From NCBI RefSeq assembly GCF_036884655.1, contig NC_088342.1:13823001-13887000 (forward strand): a DNA stretch of 64,000 nt, read 5' to 3'. Below the pieces are notes generated by a model. The model did no database searches. It was not told the origin of the DNA and worked only from the letters and a program-made list of their open reading frames with translations. Positions 23,873 through 34,173 of this stretch are shown piece by piece. This DNA comes from Musa acuminata AAA Group (taxonomy: Eukaryota > Streptophyta > Magnoliopsida > Zingiberales > Musaceae). A program made the position numbers and the translations under genes. Every line of letters starts with the position of its first letter. The first letter of the stretch is position 1.

Positions 23873-24420
23873 AGATAGACGTTACTATCTGGTTCATGAC
23901 TTTCTTTTTGTCTGCAGGATTTTTTTCCAAGTCAACAATTACTATTCAGCAACGTTAGAAATTTCATATGGTGATCAACTTTATAACTCAGCGTAACAGT
24001 CATTTGTTCGATGACCGAAGCTAGCAAACATTGGAGGAGCAATAGATTTGTTTGAAGGGATAATGGCAGTGTTAAGTCGAAGAGAGGAGAGGCCTTTAGG
24101 GTCACTGATTAAGAGACTAACGTGGAAGGTGACCCCTTGTGCGTGGCTGCCTAACTTTGATGCTAGATATTTATCTAAGGTCACCTTTGGTTATCTTCTT
24201 TAGGGGACAATTTAAGTTGCTTTATTCCGTTTTTCTAACTATAAGGATGTGCATGATATTGTGAAGAATATTAATAGGAACATTTCTGATATTTCAATCC
24301 CAATCGATAACTAGTAATATCTCCTCTTCGTTAGGAGAATCAAATTAGTAGTTGACCTAAATCAGATTCACATTCTATCATGTTGTGCTAACACAGACGA
24401 AGTTATGGCATTACATGCTT
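23873..24420. other. Unassigned flank of copia-B
   Basis: No recognisable gene. TTTGTCTGCAG at about 23909-23919 resembles a plant 3' splice site, but the sequence after it hits stops quickly. A short Arg/Lys-rich frame near 24060-24180 ('LSRREERPLGSLIKRL') has no family I can name. Confidence 0.35.
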
Positions 24421-24600
24421 GATAGTTCTTCAGGATTAGAACCTGAGAATTTGTTCCGGCTCAAATCCAGCATATGAAGATGCTTCAAATTTCCAAACAC
24501 TCTCCAAATTGATCCATTCAATCCGTTATGACTCAAGGAAGGCTAGTGCTGTGGTAAATGAGTGTGACTCTTGCAAATTGGTGCCTCACTGATCGGGTTA
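24421..24600 (-). pseudogene. Relic of PSKR-like LRR gene (copy 1)
   Basis: Nucleotide alignment by eye with 32941-33110 of the larger pseudogene. The shared run covers TTCTTCAGGATTAGAACCTGAGA, the AAATCCAGCATATGAAGATGCTTC region, CCAAACACTCT and GATCCATTC, in the same order and orientation. It corresponds to the LRRs just after the island domain. It is too decayed to translate cleanly, and the rest of the gene is absent. Confidence 0.65.
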
Positions 24601-24650
24601 TGCCTACTATACCCCAAGTCTACTGCTGGTGGAAAATGCGTCTCTTGCTC

Positions 24651-24804
24651 TGTTTTTTTTTTTCCTTCCCAAACAAAAACAGAATATATTAGCTAAACCG
24701 TGAAGGTACAAAAAAAAAAGAGGTCAGAGCACAAAAAGATATGCCAATTGAGTGATGAAAAAGTTTTGCAATGTGTTAAGGAACAGGTGGTGGCTTTGAG
24801 AGTA
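24651..24804 (-). mobile_element. Putative LINE 3' end with poly(A)
   Basis: A run of T on the plus strand at about 24652-24663 reads as a poly(A) tail on the minus strand. It fits as the 3' end of the minus-strand LINE whose RNase H-like sequence resumes at 25626, with the TRIM inserted between them. No target duplication could be found, so the link is inferential. Confidence 0.45.
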
Positions 24805-24976
24805 TATAAAAAAAAAAATATTTCTATTCTGTTGAGGAAAATCCTCTATTCTATTGAGGAAATTTTTTTCCTCCTATAATCTGTATAAATAGGAGAGAGA
24901 TTAATGTATTTAAGCTTTTTCACTTCTTCAATAAAGCTTCTTCAATAATTATTCTTATCTTCTATTCTTTTTATTA
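24805..24976 (+). repeat. 5' LTR of TRIM
   Basis: Ends TTTTTATTA directly before the primer-binding site. It contains CTGTATAAATAGGAG at about 24881-24895, a clear TATA box that would drive transcription. The left border is uncertain because the first bases are lost in an A-rich run. Confidence 0.65.
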
Positions 24977-24993
24977 TGGTATCAGAGCAGTAA

Positions 24994-25500
24994 GAAAAGC
25001 GAAGCTTCGCTCTTGCCTTTGGCCAGCGACCAACGCCGTTGAGAAAAGCAAAGCTTCCCTCTTGCCTTCGGCCAGCGACCAACGTCGCTGCAGCCACATT
25101 CCTAAGAAGCTCCAATCCTTATCTTTCTCACCGCGGTAGCCTTCGCTGATTTGCCAACAGTCGGCAAACTTAAGGAGAATGAAGGGCAGACTTAAGGAGA
25201 ACAAAGAGAACGCCTGTGCTCTCATAATAATAGTAATCACAACAGTAGCAGCGACATGCTCTTGCCCTACTCATGAAGCATCTCACTTGTAAACCATTTT
25301 TTGCATCGATCCAAGATTGCCTGTGCCCTCACAACAACAGTAGCAACGATCTGCTCTTGCCCTGCTCATGAAGCCTCTCACTTGTAAACCATTATTTGCA
25401 TCGATACAAGATTGCCTGTGCCCTCACAACAACAACAATCACAACAGTAGCAGCGATCTGCTCTTGCTCTACTCATGAAGCCTCTCACTTGTAAACCATT
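24994..25500 (+). repeat. Tandem repeats inside TRIM
   Basis: Two 49-bp units start at 24994 and 25043 (GAAAAGC(G/A)AAGCTTC). Three longer units start at 25212, 25319 and 25414 (GCCTGTGC(T/C)CTCA) and run to 25500, at about 107, 95 and 87 bp. Each contains CATGAAGC(A/C)TCTCACTTG and most end in the GCATCGAT(C/A)CAAGATT region. Confidence 0.8.
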
Positions 25501-25511
25501 CTGCGGGGGCA

Positions 25512-25625
25512 TGATAGAAGATAAAATTTTCTCAACTATACGAGGAAATCTTTCTATTATGTTGCTTTTTCACTTTTTCAATAAAACTTCTTTAATAATT
25601 ATTCTTATCTTCTATTCTTTTATTA
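25512..25625 (+). repeat. 3' LTR of TRIM
   Basis: 114 bp. It starts TGATAGAAGATAAAA and ends TCTATTCTTTTATTA. It lacks the TATA-containing middle part present in the 5' LTR, so it has an internal deletion. Confidence 0.7.
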
Positions 25626-27372
25626 GAATCTATATATATTAACTTGATACCATCTTGTGCAGCAATCTTGAGTCCATCCCGCAACACTATAGCTTCACAA
25701 TAGAGGATGCTCTTTTCTTCAACACACCTGTATTTAGCTAATAAGGAATCACTAGTATCACTACTTATGAGAAATCTCAAACAGCCTAACTCTATCTCTT
25801 TATAGGATCAATCACAATTAAACTTTACCCATTCTGTTTGTGATCTACACTAAGACACATATCAATGATTTTGCCCATGCTCACAGCTATCCGGTTGCTT
25901 GGCCATATCATAAGCCAACACTAAAGCCATAATCTTATAGAAAAGAATCTTATTCCTCACCTGCCACAACCACCGTAAGGTAGTGGTAATAATAGCCTAA
26001 AATGCCAATCCAGGATGACCCAATCTGCATACCCTTGTTAACCCATTCCCTCTCATGTCAAGCTTGAAAGGAAAGGAAGTGAACCTCAATTAGATTCTAT
26101 AACTCGCATGCAAACAAACATTCAAAGAAACAAAGTAAGATCAACTTAGATACCTTACAATAAAAAGGACATAATAAAGTATCACACACACCCAGCCTAC
26201 CAAGATAGTCGGACATGGAGTGACGACGGTGCAAAAGCTTCTAATAGAATACCCTTACCCTTGATAGCACCGGAAGCTTCGCTAATCTATGCCATCGATC
26301 CCTAGTAGACAGAAAATTATTATTTTGACAATGCAAATACCTATACGCAGACTTCAAGAAATTAAACCTCTCTCATTATGCTTTTATAGCTAGAAGGCTT
26401 CATGTGACACAAAGGCAAGATCCATTCGGCTAATAATCTCAAAAATCACATTCTCAAATAAAGATTGCAGCTTGGGTAAATCCCAACACCCATTACAAAA
26501 TAAAATCCAAAACCGTACAATCACTTTGCATTTCAGAAATATTATAAAAAATCAGCTTCAAGCACATAAGCACATCCAAAATCTATAAATCTAAGAAAGT
26601 TTTAATAGATGAACCATTACTTATAAATATAGAGAATCCATCATGCAATATTTCAAAAATAGATAAATCTTCAAGACCAACTATCCTTAGTAAAATGTTG
26701 GATATTTCAATAATCAACATTTCCATATTTAGCTCGTACTATCTCAAACCACAAACTATTAGAATTGTTCAAATATTCTAATATCCTCCTCCCCTACAAA
26801 GCGAACTTCAAATTATCCAAGTCCTTAATGCCTAGCCTCTCTTACACTTCTCCGAAGGTAAGAGATATAAGTCATGAGAGTCTTCACCACCATATCATAA
26901 GAACTTTCTAACTAACTTCATCACCCCATCAAGAATCGTATTTAGCATCTAGGAGACACGCAAAGAACGAAGAAGGATATAATTCAACATAGAGTTAATT
27001 AGTACAATTCTATTCTCTTACGAAAAAGATCTCCCTTGACAAATATCAATCTGATCCAAAACTGGCTAAACCATACCAACAAGATAGGTTTGACTTATTC
27101 TTCTAGGGGCAATAATGGTGCTCAAATACTTCAAAGAGAAGCTCCCCTCCTAAATGAAAAATGATTATATATATCTTTTTTAATAATTCTATTAGTGTTC
27201 CTAGGGAAGAAAACTTCATACTTAAATTAATGTTCTGATTCATGATGATCTTATAGGTGTGAAAAATTTTCCTAATAGTGTGACGCAACCTTTTGTTTAC
27301 CTTCTTAATAAAGAAGAATAGCATCTACAAACATATGGTGATAAATCTTAAACTAGCATTTGAAGTTAAAAG
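25626..27372 (-). pseudogene. LINE ORF2: RT C-terminal half to RNase H, decayed
   Basis: Read on the minus strand. 27324-27103 gives an RT palm-like segment in which the usual ADD box reads 'FVDAILLFIKK', followed by 'NLSMKFSSLG'. Further on, about 27010-26960, comes 'NRIVLINSMLNY'. Zinc-finger RVT-like sequence near 25950 follows. An RNase H-like segment lies at 25780-25640 ('EEKSILYCEAIVLRDGLKIA'). This is the order expected for a plant L1-type LINE ORF2. Stops and frameshifts are frequent. It is split on the right by copia-E (to 31892) and on the left by the TRIM. Confidence 0.7.
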
Positions 27373-27544
27373 TGTTAGAAAATAAATAGATAAACAAGTC
27401 GTAGAAGAAGTTGATTATTATTAACATATCCCCCTTCCTTTTATACAGGTTAGAAGAGAGAATTTTCCTCAACAGGTTAGAGGATTTCCCTTAACAGAGT
27501 AGAGAGATTTCCTCAAACAGTTAGGGAAATCTCATCTACTATCA
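27373..27544 (-). repeat. 3' LTR of copia-E
   Basis: 172 bp. The minus strand begins TGATAGTAGATGAGA and ends TATTTTCTAACA, with repeated GGAAATC / GTTGAGGAAA blocks inside. The GCGGGGGCA polypurine tract flanks it at 27545-27553. Confidence 0.88.
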
Positions 27545-28122
27545 TGCCCCCGCAAGATGGTGCTCCTATCAAGGAGGCCAATCTTGGACTGATGTAATGC
27601 AAAAAGTTTACGAGCTAGAGGCTTCGTGAATGAGTCGGCCAATTAATCAGCCGTATGAACATGAGAAACACGAAGTTGATGGCGGACAACTTGATCGCGT
27701 ACAAAGTGGAAGTCGATAGCAATATGTTTCATGCGGGAGTGAAATACCGGATTAGCGCACGGATAGGTAGCTCCAATATTATCACAATATATTATAGGGG
27801 TGGAATCGATGTTGAGTTCCTAGAGTAGATTCGTGATCCAATTGAGCTCTGTAGTGGTAGTGGCAATGGCACAGTATTCAGCTTCAGTTGTAGACCGGGC
27901 GACTATCTTTTGCTTCTTAGAACTCCAACTGATTGGATGAGCACCAAGGAAGATAATATACCCCGATGTGGATGTTCTATCATCAAGATTACCTACCCAA
28001 TCAACATCGGCAAAGGCATGAAGATGAAGTGGAGAGTGTTTACGAAAAAAGAGTCCATGATTTAGGGTCCCTTTAAGATATCGCAGAAGTCCATGATTGA
28101 GTGAAGGTGGTGGGTTCAACAT
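27545..28122 (-). pseudogene. Copia-E RNase H
   Basis: The 28122-27820 block carries 'LLRYLKGT', 'ADVDWVGNLDDRTSTSGY' and 'SWSSKKQKIVARSTTEAEY', the copia RNase H core; the Asp-Trp and Glu-Ala-Glu-Tyr landmarks are visible. A stop follows at 27820, and the remaining C-terminus (to about 27560) continues in frame with a further stop. The expected RT is absent directly upstream. As a fusion to the integrase linker it could not copy RNA by itself. Confidence 0.82.
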
Positions 28123-29260
28123 TGGGGGATAAGGAATTCATGATAGCTTGTAGGTTAAGTACCTGGCGAGGTTTAAAAATACCATTATTAGAGCGAGTGG
28201 TCATATGATGATTGGAGACTACATGATTAGGAGGTGATGTTGGGTGAGGATCTGTGGCACAAACCGGGTCAAGTGGAGACACGTTAGGGGCACTTGGGCG
28301 AGAAGGAGGTAAAGAGGATGGTTGTGTTTTGGAACATATTGCCCCATCAATTGGGGAAGAGTGGAGTGGAGTAGGAATAGAGGAAACAGGCAAGTGTTGA
28401 ACTGGAGTGATATAGTGCGGATCAGGAGGGGAGGAAGTAGACGAAGTCATGGGAGGCTCATCCGAGTGGTCCAAAGGTATACTCCAGTGAGATAGTGAAG
28501 TGGTCCGTATGGCAGGATATATAAGGGTTTGGAAAGGAAAGTTAGACTCAACAAAGACAACGTGACATGATATAAAGATTTTGTGAGTGTGGAGATTATA
28601 GCAGCGGAAAGCATTATGTTTAAGTGAGTAACCAATAAAGACGCAAGGAGTAGATCGGGATGTTAACTTATGAGAGGCATAGGGACGTAACCAAGGATAA
28701 CATAAATAACCGAACACTCGGAGTTTACGAAGGTTAGGGGGTTTATGAAATAGTGTGTCAAAGGGGGACTGGTATTGTAGGACTGATGTAGGCATTCGAT
28801 TAATAAGGTAGACAGTAGTTTGAAAGGCTACTATCCAAAAAGTTGAAGGCATGGAAGTCTGATGTAGAAGTGTGAGTCCAGTTTCTACTATATGCCGATG
28901 TTTGCGTTCGGCATAACCAACTAGTTGAGGAGTATGTGGGGGAGACTTGAGGTGTTGAATGCCACAAGCTGAGAGATGGGATGCCAGGGCTTGATATTCA
29001 CTACCACCATCAGAGTAGACCGTTTTAATGGTAGATTGAAAATAGTTTTCGACCAACTTCTGGAAAGCGGAAAAAATGCGAGAAACGTTAGATTTATGGG
29101 AAAGAGGATATATCTATATGTACTTAGAAAAGTGATCTACAAAAACAACATAAAATTGGAACTTATCAAAAGATAAGATTGGAGCAAGACCCCAAACATC
29201 AGTATATATAATTTCAAAAGGTTTAGAGGAGGAAATGGAAGATGAGCCAAAAGGCTACCG
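28073..29260 (-). pseudogene. Copia-E integrase with C-terminal linker
   Basis: An open block of 327 codons at 29056-28073, preceded in another frame by 'IIYTDVWG' near 29195. The catalytic triad can be followed as TDVW, VYSDGGSEY and YAERKHRHI, so all three acidic residues are kept. The C-terminal part includes the conserved 'LRVFGYLCYPWLRPY' region and a Pro/Ser/Thr-rich linker, then 'NLQAIMNSL', which normally leads into RT. It stops soon after the deletion joint. At least one frameshift separates the first Asp from the rest. Confidence 0.85.
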
Positions 29261-29870
29261 ATGACTCTTATTACTAAGACATGCATTACAATGCATTATA
29301 GAATTAGTGAACTTAAAACGAGGAAGAGAGTGACAAGAAAATAATTTCTGTTGAATAAAGGATGAGGGATGACCAAGCCAACGATGCCACACATCAACTG
29401 GAGCCGCAATAGAAGAATGAACAGTGGGCTGGGTTATTCGAGAGGCTAACGACCATTCGTAAATGTTGTCTTTATTCGGGCCTTGGACTAATGATGCCCC
29501 CGTGCTCAAGTCCTTAATAAGAAATGAATCAGGAAAGAATTCAATGGAAGTATTGTTATGTTTGCAAAATTGAGAAACAAAAATGAGGTTGCGTTTAATA
29601 TGAGGGGTGCATAAAACATCATCGAGGGTAAATATAATAGAGTCAGAATTAAGTGTTATGGAATCAATATGAGTTATAGGAAGTCCTTTACCATCACCGA
29701 TGATGATATCTTCATCGCCGCCATAGGGATTGTGAAGAGACAAATTCTGAAGATCAACGGTGATGTGATGAGAGGCACTAGAGTCGACAATCCAGTTGGA
29801 CTGGCTAGGTGTCGGAGTAGTTAGGAGATTTGCTTGAGGCTAGTGTGACGGAGTAGGGAGGCGGGGACGA
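29255..29870 (-). pseudogene. Copia-E protease and GAG-preintegrase
   Basis: The 29743-29255 block has 'VDVWHRWLGHPS' and 'HCNACLSNKSHR', the HHCC zinc finger that precedes integrase. Just upstream the protease motif reads 'WIVDSSASHHIT': the catalytic Asp is followed by Ser-Ser instead of Ser-Gly or Thr-Gly. A knuckle-like 'CDKVGHSAKVC' lies near 29900-29870, its first Cys adjoining an in-frame stop. Confidence 0.78.
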
Positions 29871-30829
29871 GGCCGGCAAACTTTAGCTGAGTGGCCGACT
29901 TTGTCACACAGTTAGCAAACGACCCGTCTTTGATGGCTCAGTAGGGCAGGATGCCAAGATGGATGATGGCTAGAGTTGCCACTTTGCGAGAAGTGATGAC
30001 TAGGAGGATAGGAGGGGTGTTGCATGGAACTCACAGAATCAAGAGGCACATTAGCCAAACCTTGGGTGATGTTTGACGAGTAACGAGTGCTCTTCCGTTT
30101 AGACTTGTGATTGACTTGAGCTGTGACAGTCGATCTAGGCAGTTTGTCCACACGCTTCAAGTACCTCTCATAGTCAGTTAGCTTAACATAGAGATCTTCA
30201 AAAGAGACTGGCGAGTCGCGTGCCCGAATTGCAGCAGCCAATTCCTTGTAGTCGGTGTCAAGACCATTGAGGGTATGAATGACAACCTCTTCGTCACATA
30301 GGGAATGACCTATCAAAGCCAAGTAATCGATGATAACCTTGATATGTTGTAGATAATCAAAGATAGTACTTCCCTATTGTTTTGTCACCATAAGCTTGGA
30401 TAGAAGACTGAGCTTGCGAGTACGCGAATGATTTGCCAAGGTGGTTTGCAGTTTAGACCATGTATCGGTAGCTGTCACACATGAAGATATCAAGGGAGTA
30501 ACAGATCCAGCAACTGAAGCTTGAATAGCTTGGAGGATGAGACGATCTTGACGTAGCCATAGTTTGTGAGCTGGATTGGGTACTGGACTGGGATCTCCGG
30601 GGATGTTGAGCATGGTCGAAGGACAACTGAAAGAGCCATCATTGTAACCTAATAAGTTGTATCCAAATAAAAGATTAGAAAATTGAGCTCGCTAGGATGC
30701 ATAGTTGCCACCCTTTGATAACTTAAAGGGGATCAGCGTGGCAACATTGATGGAGATAAGCCTTGTAGAAGAATAAGAAGTAGGAGTCCCTATAGGAACT
30801 GAAACATCAGAAGAAGTGAACGAAGACAT
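29871..30829 (-). pseudogene. Copia-E gag
   Basis: The start is chosen at the ATG at 30829 ('MSSFTSSDVSVP'). Downstream blocks 30613-30374 and 30322-29912 give 'LWLRQDRLILQAIQASV', 'TDTWSKLQTTLAN' and 'HTLNGLDTDYKELAAAIRAR', the RE1/Ale-type copia gag (retrotran_gag_2/3) signature. A stop near 30660 and a TAG at 30374 (GTTTTGTCACC reversed, Lys-Gln then stop) interrupt it. The Met start lies beside a long T run (A run in the transcript). Confidence 0.78.
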
Positions 30830-31705
30830 TTTTTTTTTTTTGTAGAAGCAATGCAGCGAACCTTGTGTGATACTCACGTCACACAAGGTGGAGAATGAGG
30901 GAGGGGGCCGCTGCTATAGATTGCTGCTTGCTGCAGCATATTGGGCAATCTACAACAGTGCCCAAAGCTGCCGGCAGCTGCTGTGGATTGATGCTTGCTA
31001 CAGCAGATTATAGAGGCTGTAGTTCGCCGGAAGATGGCCGTGAAAACTGCAGCGGTACTCAAGACTGCGGTTCGCTGGGAAATGGCTGCGAAAATCTGCA
31101 GCGATACTCAAGGAAACTGTAGTGAGAGAAATCTGCAACAATTAGGTGTATAGAGGAAAGCGGCAGCGAAAGCTGCTGCGGTAGAGGAAGGAAGATGCAG
31201 CTGTTGCGGCTGTTGCTGGCCGGGAAGCGGCTGCGATAGTGAAGGAGGAAGACACGGCAACCGTCGTTAAGCAAGGAAGACTGAGCGAGGAAGACACCGC
31301 CGTTGAGGAGGCACCGTTGTGTAGAGGGAAGCGGCAGCGAAAGCTGCTGCGGTAGAGGAAGGAAGATGTAGCAGTTGCGACTACTGTTGGCCGGGAAGCA
31401 AGGAAGACACTGCTGTTCACCGTTCACTGCTATTGAGGAAGCAGTGAGAGAATGTTTTCCTCCTTGCGTGGCGGCGATGGAGAGTGTCTGCTGTAGGTAG
31501 CAAATAGGAGAGGGAGCAAGGCCGACGAAGAAAAGCAAGACCAGTGATGAAGGAAGAGAAGGAGTGGATGAGCAGAGCCAAGACAATGCTCATTAGCACT
31601 GGCTCTAAATCCATGTCTTGGTGCTTCTTCAATGACTCCGCTTGAGGCAACGTGTTACTATGGCCGCTTGGCTAACACACGACGATACTACTGTCGTCAA
31701 GGAGG
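30830..31705 (-). other. Copia-E leader, GC-rich with direct repeats
   Basis: An 0.9-kb untranslated leader between the primer-binding site and gag. It is rich in GCTGC/GCAGC and contains an ~85-bp direct repeat (about 31146-31230 and 31321-31403) with the shared core GGAAGCGGCAGCGAAAGC. Long frames on both strands here come from the low stop frequency of the composition and are not called as genes. Confidence 0.65.
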
Positions 31706-31721
31706 AACTGCTCTGATACCA
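31706..31721 (-). promoter_or_regulatory. Primer-binding site of copia-E
   Basis: The minus strand reads TGGTATCAGAGCAGTT directly after the 5' LTR; intact initiator-Met tRNA complement. Confidence 0.88.
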
Positions 31722-31892
31722 TGTTAGAAAATAAATAGATAAACAAGTTGTAGAAGATTGTTATTAACATATCCCCTTCCTTTTATACTTATACAGGTTA
31801 GAAGGGAGAATTTTCCTCAACAGATTAGAGGATTTCTCTCAACAGAGTAGAGAGATTTCCTCAAACAGTTAGGAAAATCTCATGTACTATAA
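31722..31892 (-). repeat. 5' LTR of copia-E
   Basis: 171 bp. Aligns with 27373-27544 with a few substitutions and a small rearrangement around the TTATACTTATACAGG block. The outer terminus reads ATAA in place of ATCA. Confidence 0.82.
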
Positions 31893-32450
31893 AAAAAGGA
31901 GTAATGAATTTCTTATTGCAGACATCATTAAGCATAAACCTTAAGATTTGGGTAATAAGGATATATAAATACAGAGAGATTTGATCACCTTATCTAATCC
32001 CATGCTTACCCCTGAAATAAGAAAATGGTTGGTCATTGATAAAACAAGAAAATGATGGAAAAAAAATACACAAAGAGATCTATTATATAAATTAATTAAA
32101 AAAATCATCTATATAAAGGACCCTAAGAATGATAGCATGAGAAATTCTATCATAAGCTTTTTCAAAGTCTAACTTAGTCGGGATAAAAGGGGATTTATCT
32201 TTAGAGTTATATATCTAGTGGGCTACTTTCTAGGCCATCAAGATATTATTGTGAATATATTTATCCGAACAAAATTTTGAGATAAAATTTTGAGATGAGG
32301 GCTATTTCCTTAGACACAAGGGAGTTCAAACGAATTTTGAGACGATTTGTAATGATCTTAAAAAGATTACTGTAGTACATATTATAAAGAGAAATTAGAC
32401 ATTTTTTTTATCCCTTTAACAAGTGACTTTTATAGGACAAGTAGAGTTTG
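31893..32450 (-). pseudogene. LINE ORF2: RT N-terminal half
   Basis: The minus strand shows the LINE RT order, interrupted by stops: 'TNRLKIRLNSLVSKEIAL' (32400-32280), 'KLDFEKAYDRISHAIIL' (about 32180-32130, with the conserved Asp-Phe-x-Lys-Ala-Tyr-Asp box), then 'GIR*GDQISLYLYIL' (near 31990), the degraded form of GIRQGDPISPYLFIL. This joins the part at 27372 once copia-E is removed. The 5' end is truncated near 32450, before the PSKR-like pseudogene. Confidence 0.75.
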
Positions 32451-32568
32451 TGAAGGGAGAGAATCTTAGAGCGGTATTACTCGATAATACATAATCAAAT
32501 CAATTTATTTGGTAGATACATTGATTTCTCTGGCGGCTTTCACATTTTGGCCTTTTGTTTTCTCTTTC

Positions 32569-33470
32569 TTAATCATAATAGTAGCCGTGACCCCGACAAC
32601 ACATTACAAGGTAAACTGTAGTTAGAAAACCCAATGTCAATCCAATTGCAAATGGTAGTCCCTCCAACACGAATTTATCTTCATCATCGTCACCTTCATT
32701 CGGGTACGTTGCACCAAGAGTCAAGTTGCAGAAGACTTTGGAATCACTGTGGAGACCAGGGTTTCCTTCAAAGCTCGAACAGGGGAAGCTTAAGAACTGA
32801 CCTCCACTCGGAATCAGTCCATGCAAATGATTTTAGGCAACGCTGAAGAAAGAAAGGAAATTAAGCTTGGTGATCGAGGAGGGAGTGGATCCTGATAAGT
32901 CATTGAAAGACAAATCCAATCTATCTAGGTTGAACATGCTTGACACTTCTTCTGGAATAGAACCTGAGAGGTTGTTCTTACTTAGATCCAGCACATGAAG
33001 ATGCTTCATCTTCCCAAACTCTTTACATATTGATCCACTCATTTTGTTACGACTAAAGTTCAGCGTTGGTGGAAAGTCGGTGTAATGCTTGTAAACCCGC
33101 AACAAATTGTTCTGCCCACCCCTATACCAATTGAAGAATGGGGGTTGGAAGGAAGAAACATTTTCGTGCAAGCTGACTTCCAAAGTAAGGCTCCTTAGCG
33201 CCGTCAAGGAAACAGGAATCGCCCCCCAGATTGAGTTATTTGACAGGTTCATGAAAAAAAGATGATCAAACTCTCCAAACCACCGTGGTATCTCTCCGGT
33301 CAAACGATTCCATGATAAATCGAGAAATCTGAGCTCCCTGCAATTTCTTAACCATGAGGGGAGGGAACCGGTCAAAGCACTATTTATAATGGCGAGGGCA
33401 AGTATGTTTCGAAATCCTCGAATTGCATTAATCGGCATTTCTTCATCTACAAAGTTTTTGGCGAGTATAA
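32569..33470 (-). pseudogene. PSKR-like LRR receptor-like protein, C-terminal piece
   Basis: Codes on the minus strand for LRRs with 'LPSWLRNCRELRFLDLSWN', then an island region (33190-33060, 'FPPTLNFSRNKMSG' at its end). More LRRs follow ('LHVLDLSKNNLSGSIP', 'LDRLDLSFNDLSG'), then the C-terminal cap 'LHGLIPSGGQFLSFP', an acidic juxtamembrane stretch, one membrane helix ('FAIGLTLGFLTTVYLV') and a tail of about ten residues. The layout is that of phytosulfokine/PSY receptor ectodomains, but no kinase follows, so the ancestor was a receptor-like protein or already truncated. A TAA at 32833-32835 replaces the conserved Tyr of 'SVAYN'. It joins 41674 through copia-C. Confidence 0.85.
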
Positions 33471-34046
33471 TGATGGGGATATAAACAGGAATAACCTTTG
33501 TATAGGAACAAATATTAGAAGACACAATCAAACAAAACACCAAGATATACGTGGAAAACCCCTTCAATGTGAAGGGTAAAAACCACGGGGAAAACTAGAG
33601 ATAATCCACTATGAGAATAATGAATATACAAATCTCAATCTCTTGCCCAAAACCCTAGCAACAACCACAAGAGAATAACTGGGATACAAGGATCACGTCA
33701 CTACCCACAATATCTAAAACCTCCCCAAGTAATCACAGCAAGAGTCTACTGTAGATTTGATCTAACCTGAGATGAGAACACTGCTAGATGATTGAGAATA
33801 GTCTCTCTGCGTTGTCCTTGTCTTTTTCCCTTTCTTTCTCTTCCTTTTTTGTCTTGTTCTCTTTCTTCTCTTTGGAATCTTGTGGCTGGCTAGATCTGCC
33901 TCGTTGCTGCCTTTTTATAGCTTTAACCTGCTTCTAAAACGCAGCCACCACACCCCCCTAATCTTAATTAGGATTAGGTTAAGAGGGGGTGTGGGCTGTG
34001 GGCTGCCCTAGCCTACATGGGCTGAATATGGGCTATCAGCCCAACA
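33471..34046 (-). repeat. 3' LTR of copia-C
   Basis: 576 bp. Nearly the same as 41070-41673 except for a ~29-bp deletion near 33525, where the partner has ATACGCAGCGGAA. Polypurine tract at 34047-34058. Confidence 0.9.
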
Positions 34047-34173
34047 ACCTCCCCCTTCAGCCCATAAGGGAGGCTGTCCCATGACTCCTCAATGTGAAGC
34101 CATGCTGACCAACTGTCGGCATATCTCCTGTCTTTCTTCCTGCTCAACATGTCCTGCAGGTAAATCAACATCA

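Larger units (their letters stand above)
24805..25625 (+). mobile_element. TRIM: miniature LTR retrotransposon
   Basis: A 0.8-kb element with all the signals of an LTR retrotransposon and no coding capacity. It has a 5' LTR (about 24805-24976), TGGTATCAGAGCAG primer-binding site at 24977, a ~520-bp interior of short tandem repeats, a CTGCGGGGGCA polypurine tract (25501-25511) and a 3' LTR (25512-25625). The LTR pairs share the TCTATT(...)TTGAGGAAA(T) start region and the TTATTCTTATCTTCTATTC end. The LTR resembles that of copia-E in its GTTGAGGAAA blocks, so copia-E-like proteins are the likely helpers. It is inserted within the LINE. Confidence 0.75.
27373..31892 (-). mobile_element. Copia-E: RE1/Ale-like Ty1/copia element lacking RT
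   Basis: A 4.5-kb element on the minus strand with short LTRs (27373-27544 and 31722-31892), a primer-binding site, gag, protease, integrase and RNase H. The RT domain is missing: the integrase C-terminal linker joins RNase H at about 28090-28105. The flank AAAAG (27368-27372) and the A-run plus GG after 31892 look like a target duplication within the LINE. The LINE frame resumes on the other side. Gag and integrase frames are still largely open, so it is younger than the LINE. Confidence 0.88.

Noticed and set aside
25212..25500. CRISPR-like regular repeats
   Set aside because: Units are adjacent without unique spacers, vary in length, and lie between LTRs of a TRIM in a plant genome.
30895..31650. 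A 175-codon frame and neighbours rich in Ser/Leu/Cys
   Set aside because: They lie in the copia-E leader between primer-binding site and gag, contain direct repeats, and resemble no protein family.
32450..32568. Search for a kinase domain downstream of the LRR receptor-like pseudogene
   Set aside because: A stop follows ~10 residues after the membrane helix, and the sequence beyond is LINE; no kinase motifs (HRD, DFG) seen.
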